Assembly (NCBI GenBank): GCA_030425785.1
Contig: JAUHYJ010000220.1
Coordinates: forward strand, 1-6,383
Direction: 5' to 3'
Length of the DNA: 6,383 nucleotides
Source: Acidimicrobiia bacterium
GTDB lineage: Bacteria; Actinomycetota; Acidimicrobiia; Acidimicrobiales; Ilumatobacteraceae
Part shown: piece after piece, positions 1 through 4,515 of the stretch
Numbering within the stretch: position 1 is the stretch's first letter
How the letters are laid out: each line of letters starts with the position of its first letter
Translations under genes and position numbers: made by a program
The notes under the pieces: generated by a model
What the model saw: the letters and a program-made list of their open reading frames with translations, nothing else
The model's database searches: none
Told to the model about the DNA's origin: nothing

Positions 1-907
1 CGCCGGCGCAGAAGTCGGCATGCCCACCGATCCCGGCGATCGTGCGGCCGTCGACCCGTTCGAGGTTGACCGACCCGTCGAGCCCGACTTGCAGCGCCCC
101 GTTGCAGGTGACCAGTCGTGGGATCGCCGACAGTCGCCCGATGTCGTGGGTGACCGTCGCGGACACGAGGTCGAGCATCCCGGCCGCGTGCAGGCCGTCG
201 ACGCCGTCGCCACCCCACGTGTACGACGCGGTCACCGGTCCGAGCAGCAGGCCGCGGTCGTGCAAGGCGGCCGCGGTGTCGGTGAGCAGGCCGCTCCACA
301 GGCGCACCGGACGGTCGATCGCCGCCGCGATCGCCTCGGCGACACCGCCCAGCCCGAACTGGACGGTCGGATCGTCCGGGAGCAGCGACAGCACGTTGGC
401 GGCGATCGTCCGATCGACGTCGTCGAGCGAACGGGGTGCCGCCGCGACCGGACCGCCGACGCGCACCAGCTCGCCGACGACGTCGCCGACGACGTCGGGA
501 CCGCCCAGGTCGACCCCGTCCTCGTCGACCTCGACGACGACCTTCCCGGCCACCGACGCCAGCACGTCGGCCCACCCGACCGATCGGTGGAACGCATAGC
601 CGTGGCCGCGCCGAACCCCGGCGACGACGCCGATCTCCGGTGGCTGCTCCTGCAGCATCGTCGCCACCGAGCCGAGCCGGGCGGGCAGGGGGACGATGCG
701 CCCGTCGAGCACCGCCCCCGACACCCCGTACCCGGCGAGCACGCTGTGGCCGGTGACGCGTGCGTCGGCGAGCCACTCGTGTCGTTCGGCGGTCCAGCCG
801 AGCAGCAGCCGGAACGGCGTGTCCGCCGCCGAGCCGGCCGCTGCGAGCACCTCGAACGGCGAGCAACGCGGCGCCGACGGTCCGTCGGCGTAGGCGATCG
901 TGACCAC
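1..907 (-). CDS. CoA-transferase / acetyl-CoA hydrolase family protein, C-terminus beyond the window; catalytic Glu apparently lost
   Basis: The minus strand is open from a GTG at 907 to the window edge, giving the first 302 residues. Family signatures are clear: the start of the second domain with LPDDPTVQFGLGGVAEAI (residues about 176-193), and the C-terminal-domain motif DGRTIAGIGGHADF (about 286-299), matching the GxGGQxDF element of acetyl-CoA hydrolase/4-hydroxybutyrate CoA-transferase proteins. Known members move CoA between carboxylic acids through a glutamyl-CoA intermediate in the cytosol. The segment normally reading HSEM.TDG reads WSGLLTDT here (residues 204-211), so Gly206 sits where the catalytic Glu belongs. 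The N-terminus is also short, starting almost on the first beta strand. No in-frame ATG, GTG or TTG lies between 958 and 908, and a TACCGT -10 precedes the GTG, which supports this start. It may be a non-transferase relative with a binding or altered role. The family call is solid; the loss of activity is inferred. Confidence 0.5.
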   Translation of the reverse strand, partial: MVTIAYADGPSAPRCSPFEVLAAAGSAADTPFRLLLGWTAERHEWLADARVTGHSVLAGYGVSGAVLDGRIVPLPARLGSVATMLQEQPPEIGVVAGVRRGHGYAFHRSVGWADVLASVAGKVVVEVDEDGVDLGGPDVVGDVVGELVRVGGPVAAAPRSLDDVDRTIAANVLSLLPDDPTVQFGLGGVAEAIAAAIDRPVRLWSGLLTDTAAALHDRGLLLGPVTASYTWGGDGVDGLHAAGMLDLVSATVTHDIGRLSAIPRLVTCNGALQVGLDGSVNLERVDGRTIAGIGGHADFCAG

Positions 908-915
908 GGCCAGAC

Positions 916-921
916 ACGGTA
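916..921 (-). promoter_or_regulatory. Candidate -10 (TACCGT) of the CoA-transferase-like gene, probably leaderless
   Basis: Read on the minus strand, TACCGT fits TANNNT and ends 8 bases before the GTG at 907. No Shine-Dalgarno-like sequence lies in between, so transcription probably begins at or next to the start codon. No convincing -35 is visible. The region about 17 bases upstream lies in the outer left arm of the large palindrome. Confidence 0.5.
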
Positions 922-934
922 CGCCCCCGACCCA

Positions 935-1004
935 CCACCCCGGAGAACGCGTGAGGTTCCTGCGCAGAGCTCTGCGCAGGAACTTCACGCGTTCGGCGGG
1001 GTGG
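935..1004. repeat. Long near-perfect palindrome in a divergent promoter region (candidate operator)
   Basis: The core at 945-994 has two 25-bp arms with no spacer, centred between 969 and 970 in GAGCTC. Pairing base by base leaves only one mismatch (955/984, G opposite T). The inner part reads TGCGCAGAGCTCTGCGCA. After two more mismatches (943/996, 944/995) the symmetry resumes for 8 bp (CCACCCCG at 935-942 against CGGGGTGG at 997-1004), so 32 of 35 pairs match overall. It lies between the two divergent starts at 907 and 1021 and overlaps the expected -35 regions of both. An operator for a dimeric or tetrameric repressor is the most natural reading; a cruciform-forming or mobile repetitive element is the alternative. 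No regulator gene is present in the window. Confidence 0.5.
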
Positions 1005-1007
1005 CCG

Positions 1008-1013
1008 TACGCT
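1008..1013 (+). promoter_or_regulatory. Candidate -10 (TACGCT) of mftD, probably leaderless
   Basis: TACGCT fits TANNNT and is followed by 7 bases and then the ATG at 1021, with no Shine-Dalgarno in the gap. A weak -35 (TTCACG, 984-989) lies 18 bases upstream, inside the right arm of the palindrome, so a protein bound there would be expected to compete with RNA polymerase. Confidence 0.5.
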
Positions 1014-1020
1014 GCCGGGC

Positions 1021-2181
1021 ATGGCGAACGACTGGTTCGAATCGGTGGCCGTGGCGCAGCGTCGGGCGAAGCGCCGCCTCCCGACGTCGGTGTACGGAGC
1101 CCTGATCGCCGGCACCGAGCGTGGGCACACGATGGCCGACAACGAGGCCGCCTTCGCCGAACTGGGCGTCAAGCCGATCACCGCCGGCCAACCCGCCACC
1201 CGTGAGATGGCGACCGAGGTGATGGGCCAGCCGATGTCGATGCCGGTCATGATCAGCCCGACCGGCGTGCAGGCGGTGCACCCCGACGGCGAGGTCGCCG
1301 TCGCCAGGGCCGCGGCCGCTCGCGGCGTCGTGATGGGGCTGAGCTCCTTCGCCAGCAAACCGCTCGAAGAGGTCATCGCCGCCCAGCCCCAGACGATGTT
1401 CCAGATCTACTGGGCCGGCGATCGCGACTCGATGGTCGCCCGGATGGAGCGCGCGAAGGCCGCCGGCGCGGTCGGTCTGATCGTCACCCTCGACTGGTCG
1501 TTCGTGCACAGCCGCGACTGGGGCAGCCCGTCGATCCCGCAGGACACCAAGCTGACCACGCTCGCCAAGCACGGCCCCGAGGCGATCATGCGGCCGGCCT
1601 GGTTGCTCGACTGGTTGAAGTCCGGCGGGATCCCGCAGCTCGGGGTGCCGAACTTCGTGTCACCTGGCGAACGCGTGCCCGGCTTCTTCGAGGCCTACGG
1701 CACGTGGATGGGCACGCCACCGCCCACGTGGGACGACGTCGCCTGGTTGCGCGAGCAGTGGGGCGGCCCGTTCATGGTCAAGGGCATCGGCCGCGTCGAC
1801 GAGGCCAGGCGCGCCGTCGACGCCGGCGCCACGGCGATCTCGGTGTCGAACCACGGCGGCAACAACCTCGACAGCGCCCCGGCCGCGGTGCGCGTGCTGC
1901 CCGGCATCGCCGCCGCCGTCGGCGATCAGGTCGACGTCGTGATGGACGGCGGTGTCCGCCGCGGCAGCGATGTCGTCAAGGCGGTCGCGCTCGGCGCCAA
2001 GGCCGTCATGATCGGCCGCGCCTACCTGTGGGGTCTCGCGGCGAACGGTCAGGCCGGCGTCGAGAACGTGCTCGACGTGCTCCGGATGGGCATCGACTCG
2101 AACCTGCTGGGCCTGGGCAAGTCGACGATCGCCGAGTTGTCGCGCGACGACCTGATCGTCCCCGCCGGCTTCGAGCGCTGA
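1021..2181 (+). CDS. mftD: MftD-type FMN-dependent enzyme (pre-mycofactocin synthase, alpha-hydroxy acid dehydrogenase superfamily)
   Basis: This complete 386-residue protein is a TIM-barrel flavoenzyme of the lactate/glycolate oxidase superfamily. From memory it closely resembles the mycobacterial MftD (Rv0694), for example at the N-terminus (WFESVAVAQRRAKRRLP) and in PTGVQAVHPDGEVAVARAAAARG (80-102). MftD oxidatively deaminates the precursor AHDP, made from the MftA peptide, to the alpha-keto amide pre-mycofactocin, the redox-active core of mycofactocin. Visible motifs are FQIYW (127-131), the FMN-contacting Lys254 in MVKG, the catalytic-base motif SNHGGNNLD (276-284, His278), DGGVRRGSD (309-317) and the FMN phosphate site ending in MIGRAYLWG (330-338). 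Asn281 replaces the Arg that binds the carboxylate in true hydroxy acid oxidases, which is the MftD pattern. No other mft gene is visible: the next gene encodes DUF302 and the upstream gene is divergent. A paralogue with another substrate is possible. Start at 1021 is supported by the -10 placement. Confidence 0.5.
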   Translation: MANDWFESVAVAQRRAKRRLPTSVYGALIAGTERGHTMADNEAAFAELGVKPITAGQPATREMATEVMGQPMSMPVMISPTGVQAVHPDGEVAVARAAAARGVVMGLSSFASKPLEEVIAAQPQTMFQIYWAGDRDSMVARMERAKAAGAVGLIVTLDWSFVHSRDWGSPSIPQDTKLTTLAKHGPEAIMRPAWLLDWLKSGGIPQLGVPNFVSPGERVPGFFEAYGTWMGTPPPTWDDVAWLREQWGGPFMVKGIGRVDEARRAVDAGATAISVSNHGGNNLDSAPAAVRVLPGIAAAVGDQVDVVMDGGVRRGSDVVKAVALGAKAVMIGRAYLWGLAANGQAGVENVLDVLRMGIDSNLLGLGKSTIAELSRDDLIVPAGFER

Positions 2182-2232
2182 CGCGCGAGACTGTGGGTCG
2201 ACGCGCCGCACGAGCGCGCGCCGGACGAGCAC

Positions 2233-2238
2233 AGGAGG
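2233..2238 (+). promoter_or_regulatory. Shine-Dalgarno AGGAGG of the DUF302 gene
   Basis: A perfect AGGAGG lies 10 bases before the ATG at 2249 and fixes that start. Together with the 67-bp gap after mftD and the absence of an obvious terminator or -10, it suggests translation from a shared transcript. Confidence 0.5.
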
Positions 2239-2248
2239 CGGTCGCATC

Positions 2249-2641
2249 ATGATCTTCGAGGAATCGGTCGTGCTGGAGATGGACTTCGACGAGGCACTCG
2301 AGTCCGTCAAGTCCGAACTGGCCGCATCGGGGTTCGGCACGCTCACGCAGATCGACCTGCAGGCGACGCTGCACGACAAGGTCGGCACCGAGATGGACCG
2401 CTACGTCATCGTCGGCGCCTGCAACCCGAAGCTCGCCAGCGCTGCGATCGCCGCCGACCCGTTGATCGGCGTGCTGCTGCCGTGCAACGTCGTGGTCCGT
2501 GAGGTCGCGGCCGGCGTCCAGGTCGACGCCATGGACCCAGGTCTGATGGCGTCGATGACCGGCGACGACCGCCTGGCGCCGATCGCCGAGGAGGCGCGCG
2601 AGCTGATCTCCGGTGCCTTGCAGCGCATGATGCAGCGCTGA
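2249..2641 (+). CDS. DUF302 family protein
   Basis: This 130-residue cytosolic protein matches the DUF302 (COG3439) family along its length. It has an N-terminal strand and helix (FDEALESVKSELAASGFG, 13-30), then IDLQATLHDKVG (35-46), then the hallmark run YVIVGACNPKLASAA (52-66) and DPLIGVLLPCNVVVRE (70-85), and VDAMDP (92-97) before a C-terminal helix. The size is typical for the single-domain form. The biochemical role of the family is not established; the fold is small alpha/beta, and Cys58 (GACNP) and Cys79 (LPCN) fall in the conserved blocks. It follows mftD on the same strand with a strong ribosome-binding site, so the two are probably co-transcribed, and a hairpin follows its stop. 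I infer a role linked to the MftD-like enzyme only from this position. Family assignment is confident. Confidence 0.5.
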   Translation: MIFEESVVLEMDFDEALESVKSELAASGFGTLTQIDLQATLHDKVGTEMDRYVIVGACNPKLASAAIAADPLIGVLLPCNVVVREVAAGVQVDAMDPGLMASMTGDDRLAPIAEEARELISGALQRMMQR

Positions 2642-2659
2642 GCCCGCAGACCTGCGGGC
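2642..2659 (+). terminator. Stem-loop directly after the DUF302 stop (possible terminator, no T-run)
   Basis: GCCCGCA (2642-2648) pairs perfectly with TGCGGGC (2653-2659) around a 4-base loop GACC, beginning on the base after the TGA. No T-tract follows. It could end the mftD-DUF302 transcript in the T-less manner proposed for GC-rich bacteria, or simply protect the mRNA 3' end. It separates that transcription unit from the phosphatase promoter. Confidence 0.5.
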
Positions 2660-2663
2660 GGCG

Positions 2664-2685
2664 GTTCATCCACCGTTCATCCGCC
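2664..2685 (+). promoter_or_regulatory. Candidate PHO box: two tandem 11-bp PhoP-type direct repeat units
   Basis: GTTCATCCACC (2664-2674) is followed immediately by GTTCATCCGCC (2675-2685), 10 of 11 identical. Each fits 10 of 11 positions of the Streptomyces PhoP direct-repeat-unit pattern as I recall it (G, G/T, TCA, three pyrimidines, a purine, G/C, G). The 11-bp spacing is one helical turn, as expected for a response-regulator dimer. The block ends 5 bases before a TTGGAA -35 candidate of the phosphatase gene. Confidence 0.5.
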
Positions 2686-2690
2686 GTCGG

Positions 2691-2719
2691 TTGGAAGGTT
2701 CGCGTCGCGGTCGCACACT
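2691..2719 (+). promoter_or_regulatory. Candidate promoter of the phosphatase gene, probably leaderless
   Basis: TTGGAA (2691-2696) and CACACT (2714-2719) are spaced by 17 bases, and the ATG at 2727 follows the -10 by 7 bases with no Shine-Dalgarno. The -10 is weak (A at position 2 and T at position 6 only). The geometry matches the other leaderless starts in this window. Confidence 0.5.
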
Positions 2720-2726
2720 GTCGGCC

Positions 2727-3488
2727 ATGAGTGAGCTGTCGACGCCGACACGCACGATCGAATTCGAAGGCGCCACCAACTTCCGTGACCTCGGCGGGTA
2801 CGCGTCCCGCCGTGGCGGTGCCGTGCGGTGGGGTCGGGTCTACCGCGCCGCGGCGCTCCACGGGATGACGCCGAACGACCTCGATCGGTTCGCCGAGTTG
2901 GGCATCACCACGGTCTACGACCTCCGCAGCGAGATGGAGTTCACCGACGAACCCGACCCGGTTCCGTCGATCAGCGTGCCGATCCTCGGCCGCTATATGG
3001 CGAACCACGAGCGGCCCGACTTCGCCTCGTTCGTCGAACACGACCACGGCGTCGCGTTCATGCGCGACATGTGCCTCAACATGCTCCACTGGGGCGCTCC
3101 CGAGATCGGCAGCGTGATCGGCTCGATGGCCGAGCCCGAGCGGCTGCCCGTGGTCTTCCACTGCACCGCCGGCAAGGATCGCACGGGCATCGTCGCGGCG
3201 ATCCTGCTCGAGGTGCTCGGCGTCGACCGTGAGACCGTGCTCGACGACTTCGAGCTCACGAACCGGTTCCGCGGCCCGCAGGAGGAGTCGGCGGCGTTCG
3301 CACGCATGCTCGGACACGGGATGCCGCCCGAGGCCGCCGCCGGCGCGCTCGGTGCGCCGCGTCACATGATGGGCGACGTGCTCGAGGCGCTCGACGCGGA
3401 GTACGGCGGCGCCGAGGCGTATCTCACCGGGCCGGCGGGCCTCGATCAGGCGACGATCGAGCGCCTGCGCGAGCTGCTGATCGACTGA
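2727..3488 (+). CDS. PtpB-like protein tyrosine / phosphoinositide phosphatase
   Basis: This 253-residue protein carries the cysteine-phosphatase P-loop HCTAGKDRTG (145-154): nucleophile Cys146, Arg152, and the Lys-Asp pair (AGKDR) typical of the Y_phosphatase3 family that includes mycobacterial PtpB and phosphoinositide or dual-specificity relatives. Other family marks are NFRDLGGY (18-25), GRVYRAA (36-42) and DLRS (65-68). There is no signal peptide or membrane segment, so it is cytosolic or exported by a non-classical route. The chemistry is hydrolysis of phosphate monoesters through a phosphocysteine intermediate; the substrate cannot be read from sequence. An upstream in-frame TTG at 2691 would add 12 unconserved residues. 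The ATG at 2727 is preferred because a -10 lies 7 bases before it and NFRDLGGY falls near residue 20, as in relatives. A PHO-box-like element upstream suggests phosphate-responsive expression. It converges on the next gene with 4 bp between stops. Confidence 0.5.
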   Translation: MSELSTPTRTIEFEGATNFRDLGGYASRRGGAVRWGRVYRAAALHGMTPNDLDRFAELGITTVYDLRSEMEFTDEPDPVPSISVPILGRYMANHERPDFASFVEHDHGVAFMRDMCLNMLHWGAPEIGSVIGSMAEPERLPVVFHCTAGKDRTGIVAAILLEVLGVDRETVLDDFELTNRFRGPQEESAAFARMLGHGMPPEAAAGALGAPRHMMGDVLEALDAEYGGAEAYLTGPAGLDQATIERLRELLID

Positions 3489-3492
3489 GCGG

Positions 3493-3663
3493 TCACGCGG
3501 GCACGTGCGGGTAGTGCGTCAGGCACGCGAAGCACCACCGCTCGACCTCGTCGACGACCTGCTCGGAGGCGTCCTGATCCCAGGAACCCGGCACGACGTA
3601 CTTGCGCCGCACCGCCTGGAGCGAGTCCTCCTCGGCGCCACACGAGTCGCAGGTCTCGGCCAT
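3493..3663 (-). CDS. Small two-CxxC (zinc-ribbon-like) protein, 56 aa
   Basis: A 56-residue protein starts at the ATG at 3663 (MAETCDSCGAEEDSL) and ends with ERWCFACLTHYPHVPA. CxxC pairs at Cys5/Cys8 and Cys44/Cys47 are placed as in a small zinc ribbon that would coordinate one metal ion, and a histidine-bearing tail follows. The middle contains YVVPGSWDQD. I do not recognise a named family. The frame stays open to 4134, but that extension is low-complexity and overlaps the DUF192 gene. A TATCGT -10 six bases before this ATG supports the short form, as does the motif starting right at the N-terminus. It is convergent with the phosphatase gene (4 bp between stops) and divergent from the DUF192 gene. 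A role in nucleic-acid or protein binding would be a guess. That it is a real gene is likely but not certain. Confidence 0.5.
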   Translation of the reverse strand: MAETCDSCGAEEDSLQAVRRKYVVPGSWDQDASEQVVDEVERWCFACLTHYPHVPA

Positions 3664-3669
3664 GGCGCG

Positions 3670-3675
3670 ACGATA
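3670..3675 (-). promoter_or_regulatory. Candidate -10 (TATCGT) of the small CxxC protein gene
   Basis: On the minus strand TATCGT fits TANNNT and ends 6 bases before the ATG at 3663, with no Shine-Dalgarno. This is the geometry of a leaderless start and is the main reason for preferring the 56-residue form. Confidence 0.5.
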
Positions 3676-3676
3676 C

Positions 3677-3768
3677 GCGCCGGCCGACGCCCGGGCCGAC
3701 CCGGCACGGTCGGGGGTCGTGGTGCGGTGATGTGCGCCGGTCGGCGTCCGCTCCGACCGGGCACGGCC
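3677..3768. repeat. Degenerate 35-bp direct repeat in the divergent promoter region
   Basis: The segment 3677-3711 (starting GCGCCGGCCGACG) and the segment 3734-3768 (starting GCGCCGGTCGGCG) align over 35 bp without gaps, with 28 identities and a 57-bp offset. They fill most of the space between the divergent starts at 3663 and 3782. This may be an old duplication or a pair of regulator sites; GC-rich composition makes some of the similarity cheap. Confidence 0.5.
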
Positions 3769-3774
3769 TAGCGT
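3769..3774 (+). promoter_or_regulatory. Candidate -10 (TAGCGT) of the DUF192 lipoprotein gene, probably leaderless
   Basis: TAGCGT fits TANNNT and is followed by 7 bases and the ATG at 3782; no Shine-Dalgarno is present. This spacing favours the upstream ATG over the in-frame ATG at 3809. No clear -35 is seen. Confidence 0.5.
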
Positions 3775-3781
3775 CCGGGTC

Positions 3782-4342
3782 ATGCGTCGTGGCGTGCGTC
3801 GATCGTCGATGGCCCTGGTGCTCGTCGCAGCGGCGACGGCCTCGGGCTGCTCGAGCGACGACGTGGCGGCCCCCGTCCCGGCAGCGAGCGACGCGCCGGC
3901 CACGGCTCCGACCGGGCCCGCCGATCCGGACGACGTCGTGCCGGAGGGGTACGACCTCGTCCAGGCGACGATCACCGACGCGGACGGCACGGAGTGCGAG
4001 GTCTGCCTGTGGCTCGCGGCGACCGACGACCAGCGCCGATCCGGTCTCATGTTCGTCACCGACCTCGGGGCGGGTGACGGGATGGCGTTCCGGTATCCGG
4101 CGCCGCGCACCGGCAACTTCTGGATGAAGAACACCGTGCTGCCGCTGTCGATCGCGTTCTTCGCCGCCGACGGCGCCTACCTCGACGCATTCGACATGGA
4201 ACCGTGCACCGACGACCCGTGTCCGACCTACCCGACACCCCGCGACTTTCTGATCGCGATCGAGACGGTCGAGGGCGACCTGCCCGCCCTCGGCATCGGC
4301 CCGGGCAGCACCCTCGAGCTCACCGAGCTGCCGTGCGAGTGA
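3782..4342 (+). CDS. DUF192 domain lipoprotein
   Basis: This 186-residue protein begins with a lipoprotein signal: basic residues (MRRGVRR), a hydrophobic stretch (MALVLVAAATA, 10-20) and a lipobox ending in Cys23 (ASGC). It is expected to be secreted and lipid-anchored outside the membrane. A Pro/Ala/Asp-rich linker (24-55) leads to a DUF192 (COG1430) domain at about 57-184, with QRRSGLMF (84-91), the hallmark GNFWMKNTVLPLSIAFF (111-127), then IAIE (158-161) and LPALGIGPGS (168-177). The function of DUF192 is not established. Extra cysteines are notable: Cys72 and Cys75 form a CxxC, Cys142 and Cys147 a second pair, and Cys185 is the penultimate residue. In an exported protein these could form disulfides or bind metal. 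The ATG at 3782 is preferred to 3809 because it keeps the basic n-region and sits 7 bases after a -10. Its last codons form the first copy of a tandem repeat. Confidence 0.5.
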   Translation: MRRGVRRSSMALVLVAAATASGCSSDDVAAPVPAASDAPATAPTGPADPDDVVPEGYDLVQATITDADGTECEVCLWLAATDDQRRSGLMFVTDLGAGDGMAFRYPAPRTGNFWMKNTVLPLSIAFFAADGAYLDAFDMEPCTDDPCPTYPTPRDFLIAIETVEGDLPALGIGPGSTLELTELPCE

Positions 4343-4515
4343 TGCGGGGAGAGACGTCCGGTCGGGTCTGCGGTCAGGTCGTGGTGGTCGTGCTGTCGGG
4401 CGAGTGAGGCGGGGGACGTCCGGCCGGGTCGTGATCAGGCGGTGGTGGTCGTGCTGCCGTGCGAGTGATGCGGGGAGAGACGTCCGGTCGGGTCTGCGAT
4501 CAGGTCGTGGTGGTG
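4327..4515. repeat. Three tandem copies of a 61-65-bp unit spanning the convergent gene ends
   Basis: Copies start at 4327, 4392 and 4453, each with GCTG followed by a version of CCGTGCGAGTGA. Copies 1 and 3 are identical over about 63 bp except at 4373/4499. Copy 2 is more diverged and 4 bp shorter. Every copy carries, on the plus strand, a version of the DUF192 end (LPCE or LSGE, then TGA) and, on the minus strand, a version of the transporter end (a Thr-rich run, then TGA). Copy 1 supplies the real end of the DUF192 gene and copy 3 the real end of the transporter gene. The 157 bp between the two stops are therefore extra junction copies. No gene and no classical T-tract terminator is visible there. 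Confidence 0.5.

Noticed and set aside
20..1105. Long plus-strand open frame (361 codons) across the left end
   Set aside because: Its product is low-complexity and rich in Arg, Asp, Pro and Gly, it runs antisense to the clear CoA-transferase frame, and it crosses the palindrome and the mftD start. It is a shadow of GC-rich codon bias.
2691..2726. TTG at 2691 as the phosphatase start
   Set aside because: It overlaps the -35 candidate, has no good ribosome-binding site, and the added residues are not family-like.
2406..3365. 319-codon minus-strand frame opposite the DUF302 and phosphatase genes
   Set aside because: It spans two unrelated real genes and their intergenic region and has biased composition, so it is antisense noise.
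3664..4134. Upstream extension of the small CxxC protein to 213 residues
   Set aside because: The extension overlaps the DUF192 lipoprotein antisense and is low-complexity; the ATG at 3663 has a -10 six bases upstream and the CxxC motif directly after it.
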